From positions 1 to 48,709 of the forward strand of contig CALKAQ010000181.1 of the NCBI GenBank assembly GCA_937983075.1: DNA of 48,709 nucleotides, in the 5' to 3' direction. Numbering within the stretch: position 1 is the first letter of the stretch; each line of letters opens with the position of its first letter. The position numbers and the translations under genes are program-made. Below, one piece after another: positions 31,640-40,910 of the stretch. A model generated the notes under the pieces. It was given only the letters and a program-made list of their open reading frames with translations, did no database searches and was not told the DNA's origin. The stretch is from an uncultured bacterium. GTDB taxonomy: Bacteria > Bacillota > Limnochordia > DTU080 > JAAYLA01.

Positions 31640-32880
31640 CAACGCATCACCACCGTGACGTTGCCCAACGTGATCAACACCGTGACGGCGATGTAAAACA
31701 TGAGCGCGGTCGTCAGCACACACGCCAAGACGAGAGCCAATCCGTCACCCAACGAATTCAACGCTTCGACCAGACGCTTTTCACTGACCGGCTCCACGAG
31801 CGCAGTCGCCACGCGAAAAATGATCAACAGCGAAAACAGCTTGACCGCCGGCAGTGCCGTGATGACAAACACGGCGATCATGCCAAAAGCGCCGATGGCG
31901 TTCTTGATGAGCAGCGATCCGCCGACGACGACCTCCATGGCATCGGCGATGCGGCTGCCGATGACGGGAACGAACGTTCCTGTCAAAAATTTGGCGGCAC
32001 GGACCCCGAGTCCGTCAGCAACGGGGCCGATCGCTCCCCGTACCGAAAGGAAAGCCATAAAAACGATAAAACAAAGGCCGAGCATCGTCATTGACCACTG
32101 GCGAGCCAGTCCGGCAAGTCGGTCCACCGGAAAGTCGCCCGCGATCTTGCCGACGACCGCAATGATGATGCCAATGAACGCTAGAGGAAAAATCACGTAT
32201 TGCACCAGCGTGGCAATGCCCGTTACCAAGGCGACGAGCATGGGATGAAAAATTGCTGCGGAAGTAACTCCCCCAACCGCTGCGAGCAAGGTCGCCATGA
32301 GCGGCAGCAAAGCGTGCATCAATCCGACCATGTTGCCGACGCTTGTATTGGCAACGTCCACGGCCGTTCGAAACGTTTGCACCCCGAGGAACAAGAGCGC
32401 CATCATGGCAACTAAAAAAGCCAACTCGTGAACTCCCTTGTTGCCGAACGCGGTCGCCAGGCTGTGCAGCAGTGCCGCCAAAATCGCCACGGCGACCAAT
32501 TGAACGAGAAGGGCCGAACCGACTATCAATTCGTGGGCGAGACGGCTGAGCAGCAAGCCCACCATCTCGGAAAGATTAAACCGGATGCCCCCTTCGGGAT
32601 CGAGAACCATACGGCGCAAGTCAAATTCCGGGACATACTTTTGCACATCGGCATCGAGCGTCTGCAAAAACGCTTCGAGGTCGTGGGTCGGAACGGCCTC
32701 AATTTGCTCTTGAATCAAATCGTAGGCCGAGATGTCCGTTGCGCCTTGGGCTTGCACCGGCACGATCGCCCCATGCCATGCCAGCAGCAAACATGCGGCT
32801 GCGGTGATGGCATGCGGCCACCACCGACGGTGTATGCGCTGCACAGCTGCAGGGTGATGGTGCTGACACCAAATGCGCAA
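31639..32880 (-). CDS. spoIIIAE: stage III sporulation protein AE
   Basis: A 413-aa polytopic protein with an N-terminal signal-like segment (AITAAACLLLAWHGAIVPVQA) and 7-8 TM helices, including VGLMHALLPLMATLLAAVGG. It is a membrane component of the SpoIIIA channel. Start TTG 32880 was chosen because GGGAGG lies 8 nt upstream. A GTG at 32898 would overlap the spoIIIAD stop and has a weaker site. Confidence 0.93.
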   Translation of the reverse strand: MRIWCQHHHPAAVQRIHRRWWPHAITAAACLLLAWHGAIVPVQAQGATDISAYDLIQEQIEAVPTHDLEAFLQTLDADVQKYVPEFDLRRMVLDPEGGIRFNLSEMVGLLLSRLAHELIVGSALLVQLVAVAILAALLHSLATAFGNKGVHELAFLVAMMALLFLGVQTFRTAVDVANTSVGNMVGLMHALLPLMATLLAAVGGVTSAAIFHPMLVALVTGIATLVQYVIFPLAFIGIIIAVVGKIAGDFPVDRLAGLARQWSMTMLGLCFIVFMAFLSVRGAIGPVADGLGVRAAKFLTGTFVPVIGSRIADAMEVVVGGSLLIKNAIGAFGMIAVFVITALPAVKLFSLLIIFRVATALVEPVSEKRLVEALNSLGDGLALVLACVLTTALMFYIAVTVLITLGNVTVVMR

Positions 32881-32894
32881 CCCGTCGTCCTCCC

Positions 32895-33284
32895 TCACGG
32901 CAGCAAATTTAACAAAGAAGCCAAAATGGCCCCGAGCACCGGTACAGCGGCAAGCAAAATGAACACCTTGCCCGCCAGCTCCACAACAGCTGCCAAGCCC
33001 GATTCTCCAGCGTCTTTAGCCACCTGAGTCCCGATCGCCGTGATGTAAGCGATGCCGATCGTCCGCAACACGGTGTCCAGGTAGATGCCTTGCATTCCGG
33101 AGCGCCGCCCGAGCTCGGTAAAAAAGTGCATGAGCTCACGCAAGGGAGCCATCAAAAGGAGCAGTATGCTGATGACGACCGCTATGCTCAACTGCACGCC
33201 GAGCGGTGTGTGAGCACCCCGCAGCAAACTGAGAATCATCGTCATGACCATGGCGATGCCGACGACCCGAATGATGTCATCCAT
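32895..33284 (-). CDS. spoIIIAD: stage III sporulation protein AD
   Basis: A 129-aa membrane protein with four TM helices, starting MDDIIRVVGIAMVMTMIL and including IGIAYITAIGTQVAKDAGE, a conserved SpoIIIAD stretch. It follows spoIIIAC by 3 nt and is part of the sigma-E controlled operon. Confidence 0.94.
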   Translation of the reverse strand: MDDIIRVVGIAMVMTMILSLLRGAHTPLGVQLSIAVVISILLLLMAPLRELMHFFTELGRRSGMQGIYLDTVLRTIGIAYITAIGTQVAKDAGESGLAAVVELAGKVFILLAAVPVLGAILASLLNLLP

Positions 33285-33287
33285 GGC

Positions 33288-33485
33288 CTACCACCATCGA
33301 AACACCATTTCGACGTTGCGAAACAGTTGAGCGATAATTTGCACCAACCACAAAAGGACGACGAGCACACCGGCAAGGCTCAACATTTGGGCTTGTTCCT
33401 GTCGGCCCGCCTGGGTCAAAAAGATGTGCAAAATGGCGACGATGATCCCAACGCCGGCGATCCGGTAAATGAGCGTAATGTCCAC
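33288..33485 (-). CDS. spoIIIAC: stage III sporulation protein AC
   Basis: A 65-aa protein with two TM helices: MDITLIYRIAGVGIIVAIL and VLVVLLWLVQIIAQLF, joined by a short Gln-rich loop. Length and order fit SpoIIIAC, which resembles part of SpoIIIAD. A GTGGGG-type ribosome site precedes the ATG. Confidence 0.94.
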   Translation of the reverse strand: MDITLIYRIAGVGIIVAILHIFLTQAGRQEQAQMLSLAGVLVVLLWLVQIIAQLFRNVEMVFRWW

Positions 33486-33521
33486 AACCCCACCTCCACA
33501 GTCGCTCGACTTTCGGCAACA

Positions 33522-34061
33522 TCAGACAAGCAGCACGGCTAAAACCGCTCCTGATCCGACCCCTAGATAAATGCGCAAGCGACACTGCTGATCGAGGTTT
33601 TCCTCCAAGCCCCTCCGGGTAGACAGCAGCCGTTCACGTGCAAGCCGCAAATGGCGTGCCTGATCTTCGGCATCCGAACGGCCCAACGTAGCGCCGAGCG
33701 CCGCCAGCACTTCCAGATCTTCGCCTGTCAAATGGCTGCCGGAACCCCAATGAGCGACCACTTCTTTCCACACTACGGTCACCGGCGGCCGCTCCGCTTG
33801 AAGAAGGCGCTTGCCGGCTGCGTTGAAAAGCTGCCCGACATATCCATCCACGCTGCGCGCCACTTGAGCGCACGCTTCGGGAAGCGGCACATATCCGTAG
33901 ACGATTTCGGTCTCCAAGATGTGCAAGGCCCGGTCGAGCGCCGCAAGCTCGCGCACGCGCTGCCGTACCGAGCGTGCCAGCCCCGCACCATAGGCCGCCG
34001 CCCCGGCTATGATTAAACCGGCACCGATGGCGCGTTGGATCCAGCTAACCATCCGCATCAC
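33522..34061 (-). CDS. spoIIIAB: stage III sporulation protein AB
   Basis: A 179-aa protein with TM helices at both ends (about 10-27 and the last 16 residues) and a helical middle (ELAALDRALHILETEIVYGYVPLPEA in parts). This layout resembles GspF-type secretion proteins, as described for SpoIIIAB. Starts at 34061 (GTG), 34058 or 34052 (ATG) are all possible. The choice changes only three residues. Confidence 0.92.
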   Translation of the reverse strand: MMRMVSWIQRAIGAGLIIAGAAAYGAGLARSVRQRVRELAALDRALHILETEIVYGYVPLPEACAQVARSVDGYVGQLFNAAGKRLLQAERPPVTVVWKEVVAHWGSGSHLTGEDLEVLAALGATLGRSDAEDQARHLRLARERLLSTRRGLEENLDQQCRLRIYLGVGSGAVLAVLLV

Positions 34062-34077
34062 CCCATGTAAGCAGCCG

Positions 34078-35028
34078 CTATTTCACTTGCGCAGCGAGTG
34101 GTGTTTCATTCACCGCGACGATCCGTTCGACCGTTCCCGGTCCGGAACGTCGACTTAAAATGACGACCCGTTCAAACACACCGGTTTCGAGCAGCCGGGC
34201 AAACAAAGGGCGCCGCCGGAGTTCCTCCAGGCTGTTGCCGTGAGCCGTTGCGACTAGGCGCACGCCGCAGCGAGCAACATCTTCAACCGCGGCAACGTCT
34301 TCCTCTGCGCCGATTTCATCGCATGCAACGACGTCCGGTCCCATCGCTCTTACGAGCATCATCATCGCGATCGCCTTCGGGCAGCTGTCAATGACGTCGG
34401 TTCGCTGACCGACATCGAGCTGCGGTTCACCTTGATAACTCCCGGCAATTTCCGAACGTTCATCGGCAATGCCCACTTGCAGTCCAGGTCGTTCGGCATG
34501 GCCATCGGCAAGTTGACGGACGAGATCGCGCAGCACCGTCGTTTTTCCCGAACCAGGCGGACCGATCAGCAGCGTGTGATACGGGAGCCGATCCGGGCAG
34601 ATTTGACGTACAATGGAATCCGCACACCCTTTGATCTGGTGTGCAATTCGCAAATGGATGGCACTGATGTGGGTCACCCGCTTCACCCGTCCGTTGTCCA
34701 CCACCGCTTGCCCCGCGATGCCGAGTCGGTGTCCTCCGGGCAGCGTCACATATCCACGCCGCAGCTGGTCTTCCACCGCGTATACCGAACCTTGCGTCGC
34801 CTGCGACAAGGTATCGCCGATTTCCCGTCCCGTAGGCTTCAAAGCCGCTTCTGCGTGGCGGCAAAATCCGTTCGGCCCGACGAAAAGCTCTTCCCCGTCG
34901 ACGACGGCGATGAGCGGCCTGCCCCGGCGCATGCGGATCGCCTGCAGCCTTGCCCGTCGATCGGCAAAACAACGTTCCAAAGCCGTCATGACCCTAGGAG
35001 GCAAAATTCGTTCGATGACGCGGTCCAA
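34078..35028 (-). CDS. spoIIIAA: stage III sporulation protein AA (secretion-type ATPase)
   Basis: A 316-aa cytoplasmic ATPase of the secretion-ATPase type: Walker A GPPGSGKTT (residues 156-164), a Walker B-like DVVACDEIGAEED, and ATAHGNSLEEL. It is thought to energise the SpoIIIA channel. Start TTG 35028 has GGAAGGAG 8 nt upstream. A GTG at 35073 lies inside the -10 element of the promoter, which rules it out. It is the first gene of the spoIIIAA-AH operon (genes overlapping or a few nt apart). Confidence 0.95.
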   Translation of the reverse strand: MDRVIERILPPRVMTALERCFADRRARLQAIRMRRGRPLIAVVDGEELFVGPNGFCRHAEAALKPTGREIGDTLSQATQGSVYAVEDQLRRGYVTLPGGHRLGIAGQAVVDNGRVKRVTHISAIHLRIAHQIKGCADSIVRQICPDRLPYHTLLIGPPGSGKTTVLRDLVRQLADGHAERPGLQVGIADERSEIAGSYQGEPQLDVGQRTDVIDSCPKAIAMMMLVRAMGPDVVACDEIGAEEDVAAVEDVARCGVRLVATAHGNSLEELRRRPLFARLLETGVFERVVILSRRSGPGTVERIVAVNETPLAAQVK

Positions 35029-35060
35029 GGGACGCACTCCTTCCGAGGGACATGTGCTAC

Positions 35061-35089
35061 ACTGTATGTCCACAAATCGCGGGGTATGC
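35061..35089 (-). promoter_or_regulatory. sigma-E-type promoter for the spoIIIA operon
   Basis: On the minus strand GCATACC (35089-35083) and CATACAGT (35068-35061) are separated by 14 nt. The second matches the sigma-E -10 CATACAHT at seven of eight positions, and the first matches five of seven -35 positions. The spoIIIA operon is known to be sigma-E dependent. A terminator for the previous gene lies immediately upstream. Confidence 0.65.
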
Positions 35090-35115
35090 CGCCCAAAACT
35101 GAATCACGAGCGCGC

Positions 35116-35152
35116 AAAAAGGCCGACCCGACGCGAAGTCGTGATCGGCCTT
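35116..35152 (-). terminator. intrinsic terminator before spoIIIA
   Basis: The arms AAGGCCGA and TCGGCCTT, with further internal pairing ACGAC/GTCG-like, are followed on the minus strand by TTT. It lies about 28 nt past the stop codon at 35180 and isolates the spoIIIA operon from the efp-side genes. Confidence 0.8.
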
Positions 35153-35179
35153 ATGCCTGCTGCCCATCGAAACGGCTGA

Positions 35180-35662
35180 CTACATGAATTGATGTGATTG
35201 GGTTTCGTTCGAGTTCCATCCGGAAGAGTTCGGTTTGACGGCGAGGCTTTCCGCGGGAATGGATCCGGCGCCGACTCCGCCGGGGGTGGATGCCTCCAGC
35301 GCCACTTCCTGCGCTTCAGCTTCCTTGATGTCGCCGCCACACTCAGGGCACGCCACCTGAGCGCTGTCATCGTAGAGGAACTCTTCTTCAAAACACACTT
35401 CTTCGCCGCAGTGGGGGCATTCGACGACGACGTATTCAGGCACGTCCGCTGCTTCTTCCAAGTCGGCCAAATCAGCGTCAACCGCTTCCAGATAAGCTCC
35501 CAGCTCCGCTTGTTCTTCTTCGAGAGCAGCAATGGAATCAGCCAGTTGACCGCATACCCCGAGCAAGTTTTCCCAGACGGCGCGCCCGCGTTCGTCGCGA
35601 CCGTAAAAATCCGCCCCTTCCAGCAATCCGCGAATATACGCAATGCGCTCCTTGATTTCCAC
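35180..35662 (-). CDS. zinc-ribbon protein of the CD1247 N-domain type
   Basis: A 160-aa protein. An N-terminal helical domain (EIKERIAYIRGLLEGADF, then an acidic coiled coil at 40-75) precedes a zinc ribbon with Cys82/Cys85 (CPHC) and Cys105/Cys108 (CPEC). It ends in a low-complexity Ser/Ala/Asn tail. It resembles the CD1247 N-terminal domain family found next to efp/spoIIIA in many spore formers. No function is established. Start GTG 35662 has a GAGGGGGG site. Confidence 0.75.
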   Translation of the reverse strand: MEIKERIAYIRGLLEGADFYGRDERGRAVWENLLGVCGQLADSIAALEEEQAELGAYLEAVDADLADLEEAADVPEYVVVECPHCGEEVCFEEEFLYDDSAQVACPECGGDIKEAEAQEVALEASTPGGVGAGSIPAESLAVKPNSSGWNSNETQSHQFM

Positions 35663-35744
35663 CGCCGGTACCCCCCCTCACCATTTGGACAGACCTTAGT
35701 ATGCGGGAGATGCCGACGGCGCATGCAACGTTCCGTTGAAAAAA

Positions 35745-36302
35745 CTACACGCGGGAAATATATTCACCGGTGCGTGTGTCGACTTTCACCCGGTCCCCCT
35801 GCTCGACGAACAAAGGCACTTGAATGACCAGACCGGTTTCCAAAGTAGCCGGCTTGGTTCCTCCAGTCGCCGTATCCCCTTTGAAGCCCGGCTCGGTGTA
35901 TGTAACTTCCAGTTCGACGGAAGTCGGGAGGTCCACCCCGACGGGAGCCCCTTCAAAAAACTGGATGATAATCGTGTCGTTTTCTTTCATGTAGTCGGGC
36001 GCGTCGCCGAGCTGGTTGCGCTGCAGCGTGATTTGTTCGTAGGTGCCCGTGTCCATAAAGTAAAATTCGTCGCCCGTATTGTACAAGTACTGCATTTCCC
36101 GGTTTTCCACCCGGGCGCGGTTGACGCGCTCACCGGCCCGGAACGTCCGATCGGAGACGGCGCCGGTTCGCAAGTTCCGCAGCTTGGTACGAACGAACGC
36201 TGCACCTTTGCCCGGCTTGACGTGCATAAACTCGATGACCGAATAAGGTTCTCCGTCAACCTCAATGGTGAGACCTGTACGAAAATCGTTCACTGAGATC
36301 AT
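35745..36302 (-). CDS. efp: translation elongation factor P
   Basis: A 185-aa three-domain protein that rescues ribosomes stalled at polyproline. It has an N-terminal KOW domain with the tip loop VKPGKGAAFV, where Lys32 is the position modified in Bacillus. An OB domain with GVDLPTSVELEVTYTEPG and the C-terminal signature region GLVIQVPLFVEQGDRVKVDT follow. Start ATG 36302 has GGAGGG 7 nt upstream. Confidence 0.98.
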   Translation of the reverse strand: MISVNDFRTGLTIEVDGEPYSVIEFMHVKPGKGAAFVRTKLRNLRTGAVSDRTFRAGERVNRARVENREMQYLYNTGDEFYFMDTGTYEQITLQRNQLGDAPDYMKENDTIIIQFFEGAPVGVDLPTSVELEVTYTEPGFKGDTATGGTKPATLETGLVIQVPLFVEQGDRVKVDTRTGEYISRV

Positions 36303-36317
36303 CCAATAACCCTCCGT

Positions 36318-37400
36318 TTATCCTAGCGTCATCCATGCTTTTGAAGACTCGGTGAGTATGCGGCATCCCGTCTCCGTCACGACGACGAGATCCTCGATGC
36401 GGATGCCTCCCCAGCCCGGAATATAAACTCCCGGCTCGACGCTGCAGACCATGCCCGGCTGCAATACGACTTCCCCGCGGGGTGAAAGGCGAGGAATTTC
36501 CTCGTGCACGTTCATGCCGAGCCCGTGACCGAGGCCGTGGCCGAAATATTCGCCGTACCCTGCTTCCCGAATGATGTCCCGAGCAATGCGATCGACCTCG
36601 CGCGCTTCCATGCCAGGTCGTATCGCTTCGATGGCCGCGAGCTGGGCGCGCAAGACGAGCTGGTACAAGTCGCGGCTTTTCTCATCCGGTTCTCCGATCG
36701 CGACCGTGCGGGTGATGTCCGAGCAATAACCGTCGACCACACAGCCGAAATCCAAGGTTACCAAATCGCCGTTCGTGATCCGGCGATCGGTCGGAACGGC
36801 ATGAGGCAACGCACCGTTGGGCCCCGAGGCGACGATCGAAGGAAAGGCGAGGGATTCCGCGCCTGCCCGACGCATGAAGAACTCAAGTTCGAGGGCGATT
36901 TCGCGCTCCGTCACACCCGGCCGCAAAAAGTCCAAGATGTGTTTAAAAGCGGCGTCAGCCACTGCGACGGCCTTTTGAATAGCGGCAAGTTCTTCACCGT
37001 CCTTGACGCCGCGCAGCGTTTCAATCCAGTCGACGCGCGGCTCCCACGTCACTTGGTCGATCATCTCGGTCAAGCGCTGATGTTCATGAACGGTGAGGTG
37101 CCCCGCTTCGAAAGCGACCCGAGACAACTGATGGTCGGAAAGCAGCCGTCCCAAATCTTCGAGAGGCTTGTCGACGCGTTCGACACGAATGCCGTCAACC
37201 TGAGCTTTGGCTTGTTCAACATACCGAAAATCCACGAGCAGCCACGCATCGTGCTGCGATATGACCAGTGTGCCCGCAGAACCGGTAAATCCACTCATAT
37301 AACGGCGGTTGATCGGCGACTGGATCATCATCGCGTCGAGCGCTTCGGCGCGCAGCCGTTCACGGATCGCTTGCAAACGCTTTCGATATACACTGCTCAT
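36318..37400 (-). CDS. yqhT: M24B Xaa-Pro aminopeptidase family protein
   Basis: A 360-aa creatinase-fold metallopeptidase. The N-terminal non-catalytic domain is about residues 1-130. The C-terminal catalytic domain has the metal ligands Asp in TLDFGCVVDGYCSDITRT, His in FGHGLGHGLGMNVHE, and Glu in SVEPGVY and IRIEDLV. The start overlaps the aroQ stop (ATGA) and is 15 nt before efp. The yqhT-efp pair is conserved in Bacilli, and cleaving Xaa-Pro bonds next to a polyproline translation factor is an appealing but unproven link. Confidence 0.95.
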   Translation of the reverse strand: MSSVYRKRLQAIRERLRAEALDAMMIQSPINRRYMSGFTGSAGTLVISQHDAWLLVDFRYVEQAKAQVDGIRVERVDKPLEDLGRLLSDHQLSRVAFEAGHLTVHEHQRLTEMIDQVTWEPRVDWIETLRGVKDGEELAAIQKAVAVADAAFKHILDFLRPGVTEREIALELEFFMRRAGAESLAFPSIVASGPNGALPHAVPTDRRITNGDLVTLDFGCVVDGYCSDITRTVAIGEPDEKSRDLYQLVLRAQLAAIEAIRPGMEAREVDRIARDIIREAGYGEYFGHGLGHGLGMNVHEEIPRLSPRGEVVLQPGMVCSVEPGVYIPGWGGIRIEDLVVVTETGCRILTESSKAWMTLG

Positions 37401-37852
37401 ACGTCAGTTTCCTCTTTGTCCTTAAAACGGGTTTGTAATGCGTCCAAAGCCATGTAATAGCCGAGAGCGCCAAATCCGGCAATCTGTCCCCAGGCCACCG
37501 GAGCGATGAGCGACTTGTGACGAAAGGACTCTCTGGCATAGACGTTGGACAAATGCACTTCAATCGTCGGCAGACGAATGGCCGCAATGGCATCCCGCAG
37601 GGCGACGCTCGTGTGCGTAAACCCCCCCGGATTGATGATGACACCGTCCGCCCACGTGCGCGCTTCATGCAGCGCGTCAATCAACACCCCTTCGTGATTC
37701 GACTGGATGATTTCGATTTGGATGCCGTATTCATCGGCTCGAGCTCGCAATTCGCGATTGATGGTTTCCAGATCGAGCCGGCCGTAGATGTCGACCTCCC
37801 GGTCGCCTAAAAGGTTCAAGTTGGGTCCGTGTAACACAAGAACCCCTTTCAT
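37397..37852 (-). CDS. aroQ: type II 3-dehydroquinate dehydratase
   Basis: A 151-aa dodecameric-type dehydroquinase of the shikimate pathway. The start MKGVLVLHGPNLNLLGDRE is the family signature. The catalytic loop Tyr is in DIYGRL, and HEGVLIDALHEA, INPGGFTHTSVALRD and EVHLSNVYARE follow. Start ATG 37852 has GAGAGGAG 5 nt upstream. An ATG further up has no such site. Confidence 0.97.
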   Translation of the reverse strand: MKGVLVLHGPNLNLLGDREVDIYGRLDLETINRELRARADEYGIQIEIIQSNHEGVLIDALHEARTWADGVIINPGGFTHTSVALRDAIAAIRLPTIEVHLSNVYARESFRHKSLIAPVAWGQIAGFGALGYYMALDALQTRFKDKEETDV

Positions 37853-37890
37853 CCGAATCTCCTCTCTAACCGCCATGCACCACGCGGCCA

Positions 37891-38997
37891 TTACGCAAAC
37901 GCGTATTCGTCGGCAGCCAATGCCTCGAGTACGGCTCGTACTTGATCGACTCCAAACTCATCCGTGACAACGGCGTGTCCGATCCGTTCAAGCAGTGCGA
38001 GACGCAGGCGTCCTTCACGCACTTTCTTGTCTTGCATCAAGAACGACACGGCACGCCGCGCCACATCCGGATCCGTACGTACAGGCAAATTCAGCGCCGT
38101 CAACGTCTCCTTCAGTTGGAGCACGTCGTCACCGGATACACCGCCGAGCTCCTGCGACAGAATCATCTCAGCCATCATGCCGATGGCGATGGCTTCGCCA
38201 TGGGTATACGTTCCGTATCCCGCAGCGGCCTCCACCGCATGGCCGACGGTATGACCAAAATTAAGTATGGCCCGCAATCCCTGTTCCCGTTCATCGGCAC
38301 GGACAACGGCGGCTTTGATGCGGCACGAGTCGACGATGGCACGCGTCAACGCTTCCGGCCGGCGTTCGACAAACGCTTTTGGATCGTCTGAAATATATCG
38401 GTACAATTCCGGATCGCGTATCAAGCCGTGTTTGACTACCTCGGCCATTCCGGCTGCGAGCTCCCGATCCGGAAGCGTAGACAACGTTTCGATGTCGCTC
38501 ATGACGTACACCGGTTGATGGAACGCACCGAGCAGATTTTTGCCCCGCGGATGGTTGACCGCGACTTTCCCTCCGACGGACGCGTCCACTTGAGCGAGCA
38601 GTGACGTCGGCACTTGTACAAAATCGATGCCCCGCATGTACACTGCGGCGACAAAGCCCGCCAAATCGCCGATGACCCCGCCGCCGAGAGCGACGATAAA
38701 CGACGTTCGTTCTAGATTGGCCTCGACGCAGCGATCGAGCAGCCATCCGGCACGCCGCCAGTTCTTTTCTTGTTCGCCTTCCGGCACAGGAACCAAAGTC
38801 GGCGAAAATCCGGCGGCAGCCAATGATTCCCGTACCCGTCCGCCGTACAATTTGGCGACCTGTTCGTTGCTGACGATGAGACAACGCCGTCCCAGCCCGA
38901 GGTCGTTGCATCGCTCACCGATGCGATCGATCAAACCGGGTCCGACCTCGATTTCGTAGGTCGATGCTGCGGTTTCAACTAGAATTTTTGTCGTCAC
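37891..38997 (-). CDS. aroB: 3-dehydroquinate synthase
   Basis: A 368-aa NAD-dependent enzyme. Motifs are PEGEQEKNW, VALGGGVIGDLAGFVAAVYMRG (in parts), VDASVGGKVAVNHPRGKNLLGAFHQP, LNFGHTVGHAVE and YTHGEAIAIGM, carrying the zinc ligands. Start GTG 38997 has GGAGG 9 nt upstream. The longer frame has no family similarity. It belongs to the aroC-aroK-aroB-aroQ run. Confidence 0.97.
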   Translation of the reverse strand: MTTKILVETAASTYEIEVGPGLIDRIGERCNDLGLGRRCLIVSNEQVAKLYGGRVRESLAAAGFSPTLVPVPEGEQEKNWRRAGWLLDRCVEANLERTSFIVALGGGVIGDLAGFVAAVYMRGIDFVQVPTSLLAQVDASVGGKVAVNHPRGKNLLGAFHQPVYVMSDIETLSTLPDRELAAGMAEVVKHGLIRDPELYRYISDDPKAFVERRPEALTRAIVDSCRIKAAVVRADEREQGLRAILNFGHTVGHAVEAAAGYGTYTHGEAIAIGMMAEMILSQELGGVSGDDVLQLKETLTALNLPVRTDPDVARRAVSFLMQDKKVREGRLRLALLERIGHAVVTDEFGVDQVRAVLEALAADEYAFA

Positions 38998-39049
38998 ATC
39001 CGCTGCCTCCTTTCCGTACGCCAAAGCTGATGATATGCACAAGCGGTGG

Positions 39050-39589
39050 TCAACCGTTTCCGCAGCCCGTCTGACCGGCACGCCTTACTCGCAAGGCTGC
39101 GACGATGGTTTCCACCGTTTCTTCGGGTGAGCGCGTGGCGTCAATATGTATATCCGCCTCGGCGTACAGCGGTTCTCGTGCCGCGTAGAGCCGGCGGGTT
39201 CTGACGAACCCGGGATCGTTTTGCAGCAAGGGACGGTTCGGATCGTTGCCCACCCTTTCCAGAACCACCTCGATAGGCACCCGCAGCCAGACACACAATG
39301 CCTGATCCCGTAGCATTTGCCGATTTTCGACCCTTTCGATAACGCCGCCGCCGGCTGCGAGGACAAGCGGGGGCTGAGTCAAGATTTCACGCAGCGCGTC
39401 GGATTCTCGCGTGCGAAAACCGCTTTCGCCCTCAGCGGCAAATATTTCGGGTATCGGCCGACCGGTTTGTCGCACAATGTATTGGTCGAGATCGACGAAT
39501 GGAACGCCGATGCGCCGGGCGAGAAGCGGCCCAACGGTGCTTTTTCCGGAGCCCATGAAGCCGATGAGCACGACGTGGCGATCGAGCAC
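39050..39589 (-). CDS. aroK: shikimate kinase
   Basis: A 179-aa kinase with P-loop LIGFMGSGKSTVG, the shikimate-binding FVDLDQYI and ESGFRTRES, a Gly-rich AAGGGVI, and the lid LLQNDPGFVRTRRLYAAREPLYAE (in parts). Start GTG 39589 lies 6 nt after the aroC stop. Confidence 0.96.
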   Translation of the reverse strand: MLDRHVVLIGFMGSGKSTVGPLLARRIGVPFVDLDQYIVRQTGRPIPEIFAAEGESGFRTRESDALREILTQPPLVLAAGGGVIERVENRQMLRDQALCVWLRVPIEVVLERVGNDPNRPLLQNDPGFVRTRRLYAAREPLYAEADIHIDATRSPEETVETIVAALRVRRAGQTGCGNG

Positions 39590-39595
39590 CGGCCA

Positions 39596-40825
39596 TCACA
39601 CCCGCCGCAGGTAATCGAGATAACCGTGATAGTTGCGTTCGATCTCTTGAATGCTGTCGCCGCCGAACTTTTCAAGAAATGCCCGGGCGACTTCGAAGGC
39701 GACGGCGGCCTCTCCGACGACAACCGCCGCCGGAAGTGCGCAGTGATCGGAACGCTCGATGCTCGCGGGCAGCACTTCTTTGGTATCGAATGCGACGCTT
39801 TCCAAAGGCGTGTACAACGTCGAAATGGGTTTCATTGCGACCCGCACGACAATGGGTTCGCCGTTGGTCATGCCGCCTTCGATGCCGCCGGCATGGTTCG
39901 AGTGGTGATAAAAGCCGTATTTCAAAATTTCGGAGCCCCGGATTTCACCTTCCGGATACGGCCGATAGCCGATCGGATCGTGAACTTCCGAGCCAAACCG
40001 GGTTGCCGCCTCAAAACCGAGCCCGATTTCGACCCCTTTCATCGCCTGAATACTCATCAGTGCAAACGCGAGACGCGCATCGAGCTTTCGATCCCATTGC
40101 ACGTGACTGCCGAGTCCCGGCGGAACCCCCGTGACTCGTATTTCGAATATTCCGCCTAATGTATCGCCACGTTGCTTCGCAATCTCGATTTGCTCAATCA
40201 TTTCCTCGGAAGCTTTCGGATCCGGGCAGCGCACCTCAGACGCTTCCGCTTTTTCTACGAGGGCAGAGAGCGGTTCATCCCCCGGTTCGTACCTTACCTT
40301 TCCGAGGGCGACGACAAATCCTCCCACCTGGATTCCGAAGCGCTCCAACAACACTTTGGCCACGGCTCCGACGGCCACGCGGGCGGCCGTTTCACGCGCA
40401 CTCGCCCGTTCGAGCACATTTCGCAAATCCTTATGAGCGTACTTCAATGCACCGGCCAAATCGGCGTGTCCCGGACGCGGACTCCGGACCCGTTCTTTGG
40501 GCCACGGCCCGGGTGGTTCACCGCTGACCGGAGCATCATCGGCAAGATAGGGCGTCATTTTTTCTTCCCAATTCGCCCAGTCACGGTTTTTCAGCTGCAG
40601 CGTGATGGGGCTCCCCAGCGTGTAGCCCAAGCGAACGCCTGAAAGAATTTCCACCTGGTCTTTTTCGATTTGCATGCGACGCCCGCGACCGTAACCTTGC
40701 TGACGCCGTGCAAGGTCGACATTGATGCGTTCAACCGGAAGCCGCAAGCCCGCCGGCATTCCTTCCAAGACGGCAGTAAGAGCTTGTCCGTGCGATTCGC
40801 CTGCCGTCAGAAAACGTAAAGACAA
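39596..40825 (-). CDS. aroC: chorismate synthase
   Basis: A 409-aa FMN-dependent enzyme for the last common aromatic step. It shows MSLRFLTAGESHG at the start, RRQQGYGRGRRMQIE, HADLAGALKYAHKDLRN, GGIEGGMTNGEPI and KPISTLYTPL. Start TTG 40825 has GGGGGAG 5 nt upstream. The frame continues upstream without homology. It is slightly longer than the usual 390 aa because of its C-terminal end. Confidence 0.96.
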   Translation of the reverse strand: MSLRFLTAGESHGQALTAVLEGMPAGLRLPVERINVDLARRQQGYGRGRRMQIEKDQVEILSGVRLGYTLGSPITLQLKNRDWANWEEKMTPYLADDAPVSGEPPGPWPKERVRSPRPGHADLAGALKYAHKDLRNVLERASARETAARVAVGAVAKVLLERFGIQVGGFVVALGKVRYEPGDEPLSALVEKAEASEVRCPDPKASEEMIEQIEIAKQRGDTLGGIFEIRVTGVPPGLGSHVQWDRKLDARLAFALMSIQAMKGVEIGLGFEAATRFGSEVHDPIGYRPYPEGEIRGSEILKYGFYHHSNHAGGIEGGMTNGEPIVVRVAMKPISTLYTPLESVAFDTKEVLPASIERSDHCALPAAVVVGEAAVAFEVARAFLEKFGGDSIQEIERNYHGYLDYLRRV

Positions 40826-40910
40826 ACGTACTCCCCCCTGTACGACTCGTGGCACAATTTGGCCTTGAGCCTTCACTTTGGTTCGATAAAATGCGTCTCG
40901 TATCCTCTTG

